A DNA stretch of 10,061 nt, from assembly GCA_003217835.1 (NCBI GenBank), contig QHMQ01000142.1:1-10061 (forward strand). Direction: 5' to 3'. Source of the DNA: Verrucomicrobiota bacterium. GTDB lineage: Bacteria > Verrucomicrobiota > Verrucomicrobiia > Chthoniobacterales > UBA10450. Below, one piece after another: positions 1 to 6,271 of this stretch (position 1 is its first letter; each line of letters starts with the position of its first letter). The position numbers and the translations under genes are program-made. Below the pieces are notes generated by a model. The model saw nothing but the letters and a program-made list of their open reading frames with translations, did not search any database and was not told the origin of the DNA.

Positions 1-2
1 TT

Positions 3-284
3 GGATTGCTGGGCACAGTCTGGGGCGTGATGGACGCGTTTACCGGTGTGGCTGAAGCTGGTTCGCCCAGTCTGGTATCGATGGCGCCCGGCGTTTCCGG
101 CGCGCTCATTACCACAGTGACCGCGCTCTGCGTCGCCATCCCGGCGATGTTCGGTTACAATTTTCTCGTCACCAGCATTCGTGGCGTCATCGTCGAGATG
201 GACAACTTTGCCGCCGAACTCGCCTCCGAGTTTGAGCATAAGTACGTCGATCACAATGTGCGCGCGCCGGAATTTCGAAGATGA
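3..284 (+). CDS. MotA/TolQ/ExbB proton channel family protein, C-terminal part (5' end outside window)
   Basis: This is the last 93 codons of an inner-membrane proton-channel subunit that, with an ExbD/TolR partner, uses the proton motive force to energise a TonB/TolA-type transducer. The reading frame is open to the left edge, so the gene starts upstream. The visible part begins with the family signature GLLGTVWGVM, whose Thr (residue 5 of the fragment) lies in a channel-lining helix. It continues to a second helix, GALITTVTALCVAIPA (residues 33-48), matching the family pattern ALxxTAxGLxVAIPA with its conserved Thr. A hydrophilic C-terminal tail follows. The stop codon overlaps the next start as ATGA, indicating translational coupling to the ExbD-like gene. 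Sequence alone cannot decide between ExbB and TolQ; the TolA-like third gene leans slightly to a Tol-type role. Confidence 0.93.
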   Translation, partial: GLLGTVWGVMDAFTGVAEAGSPSLVSMAPGVSGALITTVTALCVAIPAMFGYNFLVTSIRGVIVEMDNFAAELASEFEHKYVDHNVRAPEFRR

Positions 285-697
285 GACGTTACTCGCAGCG
301 CACCAGTTTGACGACCCTCAGCGAGATCAATATCACGCCGTTGCTCGATCTCGCCTTCGTGCTGCTGATCATTTTCATGATTACGACGCCGTTGCTCGAA
401 AACAGCATGAACCTGGTGATCCCATCCAGCGGAGCGACCACTCCGCCGATCACTTCATCGCAAGTGCAAACAATCTCGATCGACCGCACCGAAACGATCC
501 GATTCAACAATCAAATTGTCGATCCTGAGACGCTCAGCGCGCGATTGCTCGAGATGAAGCAGCGAAATCCAGATGTGGCGGTCGTGATTCGACCAGACCG
601 CGAATTGCCTGTCCAAAAATTGGTCAGCTTGATGGACGCATTGCAACGTGCGCAAATCACCAAGGTCGGCATCGCCACGAGAGCGGAAACGAAATAG
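281..697 (+). CDS. ExbD/TolR family biopolymer transport protein
   Basis: This 138-residue protein is the partner of the upstream channel subunit. It has a short cytoplasmic N-terminus, one transmembrane helix (about residues 20-37) and a periplasmic domain. The helix carries the hallmark NITPLLDLAFVLLIIFM, in which Asp23 corresponds to the proton-carrying aspartate of TolR (D23) and ExbD (D25). The periplasmic part (about 45-138) shows the usual pattern of basic and hydrophobic segments, including VAVVIRPDRELPVQKLVSLMDAL. Length is typical of the family. The start codon overlaps the upstream stop by 4 nt, with no clear Shine-Dalgarno, fitting coupled translation. The next gene starts 3 nt after its stop, so all three genes probably form one transcript. 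Confidence 0.95.
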   Translation: MRRYSQRTSLTTLSEINITPLLDLAFVLLIIFMITTPLLENSMNLVIPSSGATTPPITSSQVQTISIDRTETIRFNNQIVDPETLSARLLEMKQRNPDVAVVIRPDRELPVQKLVSLMDALQRAQITKVGIATRAETK

Positions 698-700
698 ACG

Positions 701-1627
701 ATGTCGAAAGACGCCCGCTTCTGGCGAAACGTCACCCTGATAGCACTCGCGCATATTGCCGTTCTGGTGGGGTTGATCCGCTGGAGTCTGCAAACCAGGA
801 GCCCCTCAAATGCACAAAGCGTCGTTTGGATCGGTAGCGCCGAAAATGGTGCAGCCGAAACAAAGAGCGCCGCGGCGTCGCCCGTAAAAGTTTTAGCTGC
901 TAAGGCCGAACAAACGCAGTTGAAGTCGGATGAGCCGGAAGATGAAAACCCTCTCCTAACCGCCGCGAAGAGCGAAATCCAATTGCCGACGCCGAAACCG
1001 GCGGCAACACCAACACCTACTCGCAAGCCGACTGCGAGTCCCACGCCAAAGGCGAAGCCAACCCCGAAACCAACTCCGAAGCAGACACCCAAACCGACAC
1101 CAAAACCAACTCCCAAAAAAACCGTGTTGGCAAAATCTTCACCGATAGTGAAACCGACTTCGGTGGAATCCAGTCAAAAAGAGGAACCCGCCGATACGAA
1201 CGCAGAGAAAAAGAAGATCGAGAAAAGTGCTCCAGCGAAGAACGGACCTCCGTCTCATAACGCCAGCAAAGAAACCTCCGCGGGCACAGGTGGACGCGCT
1301 GGCAGCAGGGGCGGCGCACCGGAATCCGGCTGGTATGGCAATATGTTGCACGATCGTTTTTATAGCGCATGGACGCAGCCGACGACGAATATCGCCTCCG
1401 GGAGCAAGATTTCGACGCTGGTCAAAGTCCGAATCGAGAAAGATGGGCGCGTTTCTAAATTCGAAATCATCAAGCCGTCCGAAAACGTCGTCGTGGATGA
1501 ATCGGTGGCGGCGATTGCGAAACGCGTGACGCAAGTTGATCCATTGCCAGCCGTGTTCGGCAATGGCGATCATTACGACGTGAAAATCAATTTCGAATTA
1601 AGTCCAGAAGAAGCGCTGGCGAAATGA
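701..1627 (+). CDS. TonB/TolA-like energy transducer with Pro-Thr-Lys linker
   Basis: This 308-residue protein has the layout of a TonB or TolA transducer: a short cytoplasmic tail, one N-terminal membrane anchor (about residues 11-30), a long extended periplasmic linker and a compact C-terminal domain. The linker holds a run of PTPKP-type units (residues 96-140) followed by a Lys/Glu/Ser-rich segment. The C-terminal part (about 211-300) has the TonB_C/TolA pattern: an amphipathic helix with YSAW, then VKVRIEKDGRVSKFEIIKPS, then a helix ending in VDPLP and a final strand VKINFEL. The alternating sigmoid of strands and the DGRV turn are typical of TonB-like C-termini. It follows the ExbD-like gene by 3 nt and presumably links the inner-membrane motor to an outer-membrane or wall target. 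TonB versus TolA identity is unresolved. Confidence 0.88.
   Translation: MSKDARFWRNVTLIALAHIAVLVGLIRWSLQTRSPSNAQSVVWIGSAENGAAETKSAAASPVKVLAAKAEQTQLKSDEPEDENPLLTAAKSEIQLPTPKPAATPTPTRKPTASPTPKAKPTPKPTPKQTPKPTPKPTPKKTVLAKSSPIVKPTSVESSQKEEPADTNAEKKKIEKSAPAKNGPPSHNASKETSAGTGGRAGSRGGAPESGWYGNMLHDRFYSAWTQPTTNIASGSKISTLVKVRIEKDGRVSKFEIIKPSENVVVDESVAAIAKRVTQVDPLPAVFGNGDHYDVKINFELSPEEALAK
986..1120 (+). repeat. Pro-Thr-Lys repeat region of the TonB/TolA-like gene
   Basis: A low-complexity run of degenerate 9-12 nt units (ccgaaaccaact-like) encodes residues 96-140, with Pro and Lys/Arg in a PTPKPT rhythm. Such segments form stiff extended linkers that span the periplasm. The antisense strand of this run gives a spurious Gly/Val-rich open frame. 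Confidence 0.8.
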
Positions 1628-1636
1628 TAAAGAGTG

Positions 1637-1653
1637 GTCGTTTCCGGGACGAC
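1637..1653. other. Weak inverted repeat between convergent genes
   Basis: GTCGT (1637-1641) and ACGAC (1649-1653) form a 5-bp stem with a 7-nt loop in the 27-nt gap between the TonB-like stop and the sufD stop. There is no U-tract on either strand, so it is at best a marginal bidirectional transcription barrier. Confidence 0.2.
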
Positions 1654-1654
1654 G

Positions 1655-3001
1655 CTATCCGTTTGCAAATTTATCGTCGATCAATCGACGCAAATGATCA
1701 GCTATCGCCTCATGATCGAGCCGCTGAATCACTTCGTTTAAAAATCCGCTGACGATGAGGCGTTGCGCGACTGAGACGGGAATGCCGCGGGTACGGAGGT
1801 AAAAAAGTTCGTCTTTGTCGATCTGGCCGGAGGTGGCGCCGTGAGTGCAACGGACGTTGTCTGCGAGAATTTCGAGGCCGGGCATCGAGTTCGCTTCGGA
1901 ATCGTCACTCAAGAGAAGATTGCGGACCTTTTGATAAGCGTCGGTAAAATGGGCGTGCGGCTCGACCCGGATAAGACCGCCGAAGGTGGTGCGGGCGCGA
2001 TCGTCGAGCGCGTTTTTGTAAAGGAGATCGCTGGCGGTATGCGGCGATACGTGATCCTGCAATGTGCGCGCATCAAACTCCTGAGTGCCGTTTGCGACCG
2101 AAATCGCGAGCAGGTCGCTGCGTCCGCCTTCGCCGCTAAGCCGGCTGAGACTCTCGAAGCGCGAATATTTTCCGCCAAGATGCAGATTCAGGCTCATGGC
2201 CGACGCGTCGTGATCTACGATTGTCGTGTTCATTTGCAGGGCGACGACGTTGGTTCCCCAGTCTTGCGCGCATATGTAAGCCACTTTCGCACCTGGGCCG
2301 GTAATTAAGTCGTTCACTCCGCAGGCAAACCCGGGCGCCTGTTGGTCTAACGAGCGAAACGATTCGATCACGGTAACTTTCGCGAGCTCATCGGTAACGA
2401 GAAGCAAATGCGGAAAGACGGAAGCGTTTTCGCCGTGCAACCAATGGAAAATCTCGATCGGCAGTTCGATTTCGACGCCGCGCGGCACGTAAAGAAATGT
2501 TCCCGACGAGACCATCGCCTGATGCAATGCGGCGAACTTGGCCGAGCCGAGGATGGCTGGCTGGGACATGAAATGTTTTCGAAACAATTCGCGGTGCTCG
2601 ACGATGGCGCGCTCAAGCGGTTGGAAAATGACGCCGCGCTTTTTCAGCTGATCGGAAACAACATCGCGTTCGATGAGCTGGTCACCGGCGAAAATCAAAC
2701 GCGCCGCGACTTTATCGAGCCCGCGCGATTGCTCGAGAATCGCGTTACGCTCCTTGTCCGGCAATACTCCGCCGACCTTGAATGGCGCAAGATCGAGAAG
2801 ACCGACATTGGAAAATCGCCAGGCCTGATCTTTTCGCGTTGGATTCGGCAACGCTTGAAATTGCTTCCAAGCGGCGGCCTGTTGATCGTTGAACCAGTCT
2901 GGAAAGTTACCTGAGCCTGTTGGGCCAGAAAGGATCGCGCGCGGAACGTTCGCCGATCCGCTTTCAATCGCTTCATCCAGAACTGTCGAGTCGTGGCGCA
3001 T
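1655..3001 (-). CDS. sufD: Fe-S cluster assembly scaffold protein SufD
   Basis: SufD is the SufB paralogue that forms the SufBC2D complex, which builds Fe-S clusters in the cytoplasm and takes part in iron entry. The 448-residue product (from the ATG at 3001) has an N-terminal helical region (FPDWFNDQQAAAWKQFQALP) and the right-handed beta-helix core, with LYVPRGVEIELPIEI matching the family's YVPxGV strand. The C-terminal signature RCTHGATSGQIDKDELFYLRTRGI contains Cys385 and His387, equivalent to C358 and H360 of the E. coli protein, which matter for cluster assembly. An in-frame TTG at 3019 would add six residues, but it abuts a hairpin, so I prefer the ATG. There is no strong Shine-Dalgarno. 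It is the last gene of sufC-sufB-sufD and converges on the TonB-like gene, with 27 nt between stops. Confidence 0.96.
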   Translation of the reverse strand: MRHDSTVLDEAIESGSANVPRAILSGPTGSGNFPDWFNDQQAAAWKQFQALPNPTRKDQAWRFSNVGLLDLAPFKVGGVLPDKERNAILEQSRGLDKVAARLIFAGDQLIERDVVSDQLKKRGVIFQPLERAIVEHRELFRKHFMSQPAILGSAKFAALHQAMVSSGTFLYVPRGVEIELPIEIFHWLHGENASVFPHLLLVTDELAKVTVIESFRSLDQQAPGFACGVNDLITGPGAKVAYICAQDWGTNVVALQMNTTIVDHDASAMSLNLHLGGKYSRFESLSRLSGEGGRSDLLAISVANGTQEFDARTLQDHVSPHTASDLLYKNALDDRARTTFGGLIRVEPHAHFTDAYQKVRNLLLSDDSEANSMPGLEILADNVRCTHGATSGQIDKDELFYLRTRGIPVSVAQRLIVSGFLNEVIQRLDHEAIADHLRRLIDDKFANG

Positions 3002-3021
3002 TGTCGATCTTAGACACAAAT

Positions 3022-3039
3022 GGCGGTCCGCAGACCGCC
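3022..3039. repeat. Perfect hairpin in the sufB-sufD gap
   Basis: GGCGGTC (3022-3028) and GACCGCC (3033-3039) are perfect 7-nt inverted arms around a 4-nt loop. The stem is all GC except one pair and lies in the 65-nt gap between sufB and the sufD ATG. No U-run follows, so it is not a standard terminator. It could be an mRNA-stabilising or attenuating element between sufCB and sufD, or a dispersed palindromic (REP-like) unit. A genome-wide count of this 18-mer would tell these apart. Confidence 0.55.
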
Positions 3040-3066
3040 GTTTGCGTTCGAGATTAGCGGGAAAAG

Positions 3067-4476
3067 TTATCCAACCGAGCCTTCCATCTCAAGCTCGATC
3101 AGGCGTTTGAGCTCGACGCTGTATTCCATCGGGAATTGGCGGACGAGATCGTTGACGAATCCGTTCACGCTCAAGCTCATCGCTTGCGCTTCGGTCAGCC
3201 CGCGCTGTTGCATGTAGAAAATCTGCTCCGCGCTCACTTGGCTGACACTTGCTTCATGTTGAACGGCGTTGCCGGTACCGCGCACGGTAATTGCCGGGTA
3301 GGTATCGGTGCGACTGGTCGCGTTAATCAGGAGCGCGTCGCATTCGGTGTTATTCTTGCAATTCTTGAGATGCTTCGGCACGTGGACCAAACCGCGATAC
3401 GTAGCCCGGCCTTTGCCGATGGAGATGCTTTTGGAAATGATATTGCTGGTAGTCTCATCCGCCGCGTGGATCATCTTCGCGCCGGTGTCTTGATGCTGAC
3501 CATCATTGGCGAGAGCAATCGAGAGAACTTCGCCGCGCGCTTTGCGTCCTTTCATGATCACGCTCGGATATTTCATTGTCAGGCGCGAGCCGATATTGCA
3601 ATCGATCCATTTTACCTCGGCATTTTCGTGGGCCAGACCACGCTTCGTCACCAGGTTAAAAACATTCGCCGACCAGTTCTGGACGGTAATGTACTGAATC
3701 TTGGCGCCCTTGAGCGCGACCAGTTCGACCACCGCGCTGTGCAACGTCGTGGTATTAAACTTTGGCGCCGTGCAACCTTCCATGTAGGTCACTTCCGAGC
3801 CCTCATCGGCGATGATGAGCGTGCGCTCAAACTGGCCAAAATTTTCGGCGTTGATGCGGAAATAAGCCTGGAGCGGATGTTTCACTTTCACCCCTGGCGG
3901 GACATAGATGAACGAGCCGCCGCTGAACACAGCGGAATTCAACGCGCTGAATTTGTTGTCGCCGATCGGGATGACTTTGCCGAACCATTTCCGGAAAATC
4001 TCGGGATGATTCTTAAGGCCCTCTGTTGATCCGACGAAGATGACGCCTTGTTCGCCGACCGCTTTCTTGATGTTTGAATAAACGGCTTCGCTGTCGAACT
4101 GCGCTTCGACTCCGGCGAGAAATTTTCGTTCCTGCTCGGGAATTCCGAGCCGCTCGAATGTGCGCTTGATGTCCTCGGGCACTTCGTCCCAACTGCGCTT
4201 CGCCGCCGTCCCGGGCGAGAGATAGTAACGGATTTTATCAAAGTCGATCGCTTCCAAGTCTTTGCTCGCCCAATGCGTCGGCAGCGGTTTTTCCAAAAAT
4301 GTCTTCAGGCCTCTGAGACGATATTCGCGAACCCAATCCGGATCTTCTTTAACATCCGAAATATAATGGATCGTTTTCTCGCTCAGCCCGGCACCCGCAT
4401 CGCGCACGTGGACTTCGGGGTAAGCAAAATCCCCGATGTTTCGATTAATGTCTACTGCTGATGTTTCGGTTTTCAT
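3067..4476 (-). CDS. sufB: Fe-S cluster assembly scaffold protein SufB
   Basis: SufB is the scaffold subunit of the cytoplasmic SufBC2D complex, on which sulfur and iron are combined into nascent clusters. The 469-residue product matches the family length. Residues equivalent to functional ones in E. coli SufB are visible: Arg207 and Asn209 in YFRINAEN, Cys235 in YMEGCTAP, His246 in TLHSAVVEL, Cys379 in NNTECDALLIN and Glu408 in VQHEASVSQ. The Arg207-Cys235 and Cys235-His246 spacings equal those of R226-C254-H265. The ATG at 4476 is chosen because AAGGA lies 6 nt upstream and the protein then starts MKTETSAVD; the longer open frame to 4584 overlaps sufC. It follows sufC by 13 nt and precedes sufD. 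Confidence 0.97.
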   Translation of the reverse strand: MKTETSAVDINRNIGDFAYPEVHVRDAGAGLSEKTIHYISDVKEDPDWVREYRLRGLKTFLEKPLPTHWASKDLEAIDFDKIRYYLSPGTAAKRSWDEVPEDIKRTFERLGIPEQERKFLAGVEAQFDSEAVYSNIKKAVGEQGVIFVGSTEGLKNHPEIFRKWFGKVIPIGDNKFSALNSAVFSGGSFIYVPPGVKVKHPLQAYFRINAENFGQFERTLIIADEGSEVTYMEGCTAPKFNTTTLHSAVVELVALKGAKIQYITVQNWSANVFNLVTKRGLAHENAEVKWIDCNIGSRLTMKYPSVIMKGRKARGEVLSIALANDGQHQDTGAKMIHAADETTSNIISKSISIGKGRATYRGLVHVPKHLKNCKNNTECDALLINATSRTDTYPAITVRGTGNAVQHEASVSQVSAEQIFYMQQRGLTEAQAMSLSVNGFVNDLVRQFPMEYSVELKRLIELEMEGSVG

Positions 4477-4482
4477 TGTGAA

Positions 4483-4487
4483 TCCTT
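4483..4487 (-). promoter_or_regulatory. Ribosome binding site deciding the sufB start
   Basis: On the - strand AAGGA stands 6 nt before the ATG at 4476. It fixes the start of sufB inside a longer open frame that would otherwise run back into sufC. Confidence 0.7.
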
Positions 4488-4489
4488 GG

Positions 4490-5254
4490 TTATCTGAGCA
4501 CTGGTTCAGCCGCCCCTTCGCGCGCCCAATCGTAACCTCTTTCTTCGAGCTCGAGCGCGAGCTCTTTCCGGCCGCTCCTAACAATTCGCCCAGCCACCAT
4601 GACGTGGACGTGGTCGGGAATGATATAGTTCAGGAGGCGCTGATAGTGCGTGATTAACAATACGCCAAGATCGGGACCGCGCAACGAATTCACTCCGTGC
4701 GCAACGGTCTTGAGCGCGTCGATGTCCAGGCCGCTGTCGGTCTCATCGAGCACGGCGTATTTTGGCTCGAGCATGGCCAGTTGCAGGATTTCCGTGCGCT
4801 TTTTTTCGCCGCCAGAAAAACCTTCGTTGACCGCGCGCGACGTAAACGAGCGGTCCATCCCGAGCAACTCCATTTTCTCGTAAAGTTTTGCGTAATAGTC
4901 GGTTGCCTCGAGCTCTTCGCCCTCGGGCAGGCGAGACTGGATAGCCGCCCGCAGAAAATTCGCGATCGTGACGCCGGGAACTTCGCTCGGATACTGGAAA
5001 GCCATGAAAAGACCACGACGCGCCCGTTCATCAGGTTCAAGCTCGAGAAGATTTTCTCCATCCATCATCACTTTGCCCTTGGTAACCTGATAATCGGGGT
5101 GGCCGGCCAACACCTTGGCGAGCGTGCTTTTCCCTGAGCCGTTCGGGCCCATGAGCGCGTGTACTTCGCCCCGCGGAACGCGAAGAGTCAGTCCGCGAAC
5201 GATCTCCTGGTCGGCGATGGTCACGTGCAAGTTTTCTACGCTTAATTCCTTCAT
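4490..5254 (-). CDS. sufC: Fe-S cluster assembly ATPase SufC
   Basis: SufC is the soluble ABC-type ATPase whose nucleotide-driven dimerisation reshapes SufB-SufD during cluster assembly. The 254-residue product is the normal length and has every ABC motif: Walker A GPNGSGKST (36-44), Q-loop Gln87 in MAFQYPSEVPG, signature FSGGEKKR (146-153), Walker B plus D-loop YAVLDETDSGLD (166-177) and switch His203 in LLITHYQRLL. The SGGEKKRTEILQ signature and the LDETDSGLDIDAL stretch are diagnostic of SufC rather than transport ABC proteins. It is the first gene of the operon. No Shine-Dalgarno precedes the ATG, and a candidate -10 box is so close that the mRNA may be nearly leaderless. Confidence 0.97.
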   Translation of the reverse strand: MKELSVENLHVTIADQEIVRGLTLRVPRGEVHALMGPNGSGKSTLAKVLAGHPDYQVTKGKVMMDGENLLELEPDERARRGLFMAFQYPSEVPGVTIANFLRAAIQSRLPEGEELEATDYYAKLYEKMELLGMDRSFTSRAVNEGFSGGEKKRTEILQLAMLEPKYAVLDETDSGLDIDALKTVAHGVNSLRGPDLGVLLITHYQRLLNYIIPDHVHVMVAGRIVRSGRKELALELEERGYDWAREGAAEPVLR

Positions 5255-5268
5255 AAAGGCGAACCAGA

Positions 5269-5297
5269 AATATAAGCCGGTTTCCGGGATTGGCGAA
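5269..5297 (-). promoter_or_regulatory. Candidate promoter of the sufCBD operon
   Basis: Reading the - strand, TATATT (5274-5269) matches five of six -10 consensus bases. TTCGCC (5297-5292) lies 17 nt upstream as a weak -35 (three of six). Transcription would start about 8 nt before the sufC ATG, which fits the missing Shine-Dalgarno but remains inference. Confidence 0.4.
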
Positions 5298-5338
5298 TCG
5301 TCATTTGGCCGAGGGAATTGCGCCCCGCGGATTTTGCC

Positions 5339-5367
5339 GATTGCGATTTAATCCAAAATCGCCAATC
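5339..5367. repeat. Imperfect inverted repeat between tRNA-Gln and sufC
   Basis: GATTGCGATTT (5339-5349) faces AAATCGCCAATC (5356-5367). The arms are complementary except for one extra C, with a 6-nt spacer. It sits in the divergent region between the suf promoter and the tRNA gene. It could be an operator, or one unit of the AT-rich GATTTTGGATT-type dispersed repeats seen in intergenic DNA of several phyla. The sequence does not decide. Confidence 0.4.
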
Positions 5368-5385
5368 TAAAACCCGAAATTGCGA

Positions 5386-5459
5386 TACCCCGTGGTGTAA
5401 CGGTAACACAGCGCCCTTTGGAGGCGTTATTCTTGGTTCGAATCCAAGCGGGGTAGCCA
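5386..5459 (+). tRNA. tRNA-Gln (anticodon TTG), CCA encoded
   Basis: The full cloverleaf can be drawn by eye. The acceptor stem TACCCCG pairs perfectly with CGGGGTA (5449-5455), followed by discriminator G5456 and CCA. The D arm is GTG/CAC around TAACGGTAA. The anticodon stem GCGCC/GGCGT encloses loop CTTTGGA with anticodon TTG at 5418-5420. The T arm CTTGG-TTCGAAT-CCAAG is perfect. The weak U1-A72 pair and G73 are known identity elements of bacterial tRNA-Gln and agree with the anticodon. It reads CAA codons. It lies divergently from sufC, and its 3' part is duplicated at 6431-6488. The antisense strand yields a well-known kind of spurious peptide (LGFEPR...). Confidence 0.96.
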
Positions 5460-5480
5460 CCCGCGATAGGAGGTTTACCT

Positions 5481-5586
5481 ATGAAGTTCACGGCTCTTTT
5501 GCGGCTGCAGCGCGTTGCAACAAAATGTCATCGCTAGCGCTGGCGAAAAGCTGACGGCATTTCTTGAACTTGAAGTCAGTTGCTAA
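5481..5586 (+). pseudogene. Possible frameshifted small gene just downstream of tRNA-Gln
   Basis: A perfect AGGAGG (5468-5473) stands 7 nt before ATG 5481. The frame codes only 18 residues (MKFTALLRLQRVATKCHR) before TAG at 5535. A different frame continues across that stop as NVIASAGEKLTAFLELEVSC and ends at TAA 5584. Joined by a +1 shift near the AAAA run at about 5522-5525, it would make a roughly 35-residue amphipathic peptide. This may be the 5' remnant of a gene broken by recombination at the tRNA, or a real micro-ORF of 18 codons. I do not recognise the family. Confidence is limited by shortness. Confidence 0.3.
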
Positions 5587-5645
5587 TCGCGAATGAGAAG
5601 TGGGATTTTAACTTGGTTACGGCTGTACCGACTTTGTTATCCGAA

Positions 5646-5671
5646 ATATCTTTGTAACGAATCAAAGATAT
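5646..5671 (+). promoter_or_regulatory. Perfect 9-bp inverted repeat in the leader of the Gly-zipper gene
   Basis: ATATCTTTG (5646-5654) and CAAAGATAT (5663-5671) are perfect inverted arms with an 8-nt spacer, ending one base before the GAGGAG ribosome binding site (5673-5678). As DNA it could bind a dimeric repressor; as RNA it would put a stem against the ribosome binding site. Either way it is well placed to control the gene starting at 5690. Confidence 0.45.
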
Positions 5672-5689
5672 CGAGGAGTTCCGTCATTT

Positions 5690-6151
5690 ATGCCTGACCA
5701 TCCAAACCCAGAAAAGAAACAAAGCCCGCAATCATCTGAAGACATCCAGGTTCCGTCGATCCCGAAGCAAACAGCTGGCGCCATAACCGGTGCGGCAATC
5801 GGCAGTATAGCCGGCCCGATTGGCGCAGTCGTTGGCGGAGTAGTCGGTGCTGTCGCGGGAAAAGCCGCGACCGGCGAGCGGCCAGTTCGGAAAGTCGTTA
5901 GACGCGCTGTCGCAGTTTCGAAACGTGCGCTCAAACGACAGCCGGTGAAAAAGTCCTTGCCTAAGTCACGCAAAGCGGGCCGGCGATCACGCGGCAAGGC
6001 TGCGATAAGGAAAGGACCTCGACGATCGCCGACAGCAAGAACGCGCAAGCGAACGGTACGCGCGTCGGGCAAATCGACAAGACGTCGGCAAAGAACGACA
6101 TCGTCGCGTGCGCGGCGGAAACGCCGCAGCGGTGGCAAGAAAAGGCGTTAG
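5690..6151 (+). CDS. Small protein with glycine-zipper segment and histone-like Lys/Arg-rich tail
   Basis: The 153-residue product has three parts. Residues 1-27 are hydrophilic and Pro/Ser/Gln-rich. Residues 28-62 form a glycine-zipper hydrophobic stretch (GAAIGSIAGPIGAVVGGVVG core) with Gly or Ala every few positions, a pattern able to enter membranes as helical hairpins. Residues 63-153 are extremely basic, with about 40% Lys/Arg plus Ser, Thr, Gly and Ala, resembling histone H1/Hc1-type nucleic-acid-binding tails. No Cys or signal peptide is present. GAGGAG (5673-5678) lies 11 nt before the ATG, slightly long but acceptable, and supports the start. The gene lies alone inside the region flanked by the tRNA-Gln and its partial copy, so it may be cargo of an old insertion. 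No function can be named. A membrane-anchored nucleic-acid or polyanion binder is a guess from composition. Confidence 0.72.
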   Translation: MPDHPNPEKKQSPQSSEDIQVPSIPKQTAGAITGAAIGSIAGPIGAVVGGVVGAVAGKAATGERPVRKVVRRAVAVSKRALKRQPVKKSLPKSRKAGRRSRGKAAIRKGPRRSPTARTRKRTVRASGKSTRRRQRTTSSRARRKRRSGGKKRR

Positions 6152-6271
6152 AACACCGACCGCAGTTGTTAGCTGTTTGATACGGTCTACCTCTGCTACG
6201 ATTCAAATAAGTTGACTCCGCGCTTTCCCCCGTCTCTCACAATTTCGGGCGGCTCTGTCGAGGCCGAGACG

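Noticed and set aside
511..1116. - strand frame with Gly/Val repeats (GVGFGVGLGV)
   Set aside because: It is the antisense translation of the Pro-Thr-Lys repeat in the TonB/TolA-like gene.
1841..2914. Two + strand open frames (155 and 168 codons) opposite sufD
   Set aside because: They are antisense shadows with no recognisable protein features; sufD is strongly supported on the other strand.
3136..4029. 297-codon + strand open frame opposite sufB
   Set aside because: It is a long antisense shadow of a GC-rich conserved gene. It shows no domain, and sufB conservation explains the strand.
4477..4584. N-terminal extension of SufB by 36 residues
   Set aside because: It overlaps the 3' end of sufC, lacks family similarity, and a proper AAGGA site precedes the inner ATG at 4476.
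5251..5460. - strand frame encoding a peptide containing LGFEPRITPPKGAVLPLHHG
   Set aside because: It is the antisense of tRNA-Gln; peptides of this kind are a known database artefact from translating across tRNA genes.
6211..6239. TTGACT considered as a -35 element upstream of the GH13 stub
   Set aside because: No acceptable -10 lies 16-18 nt downstream.
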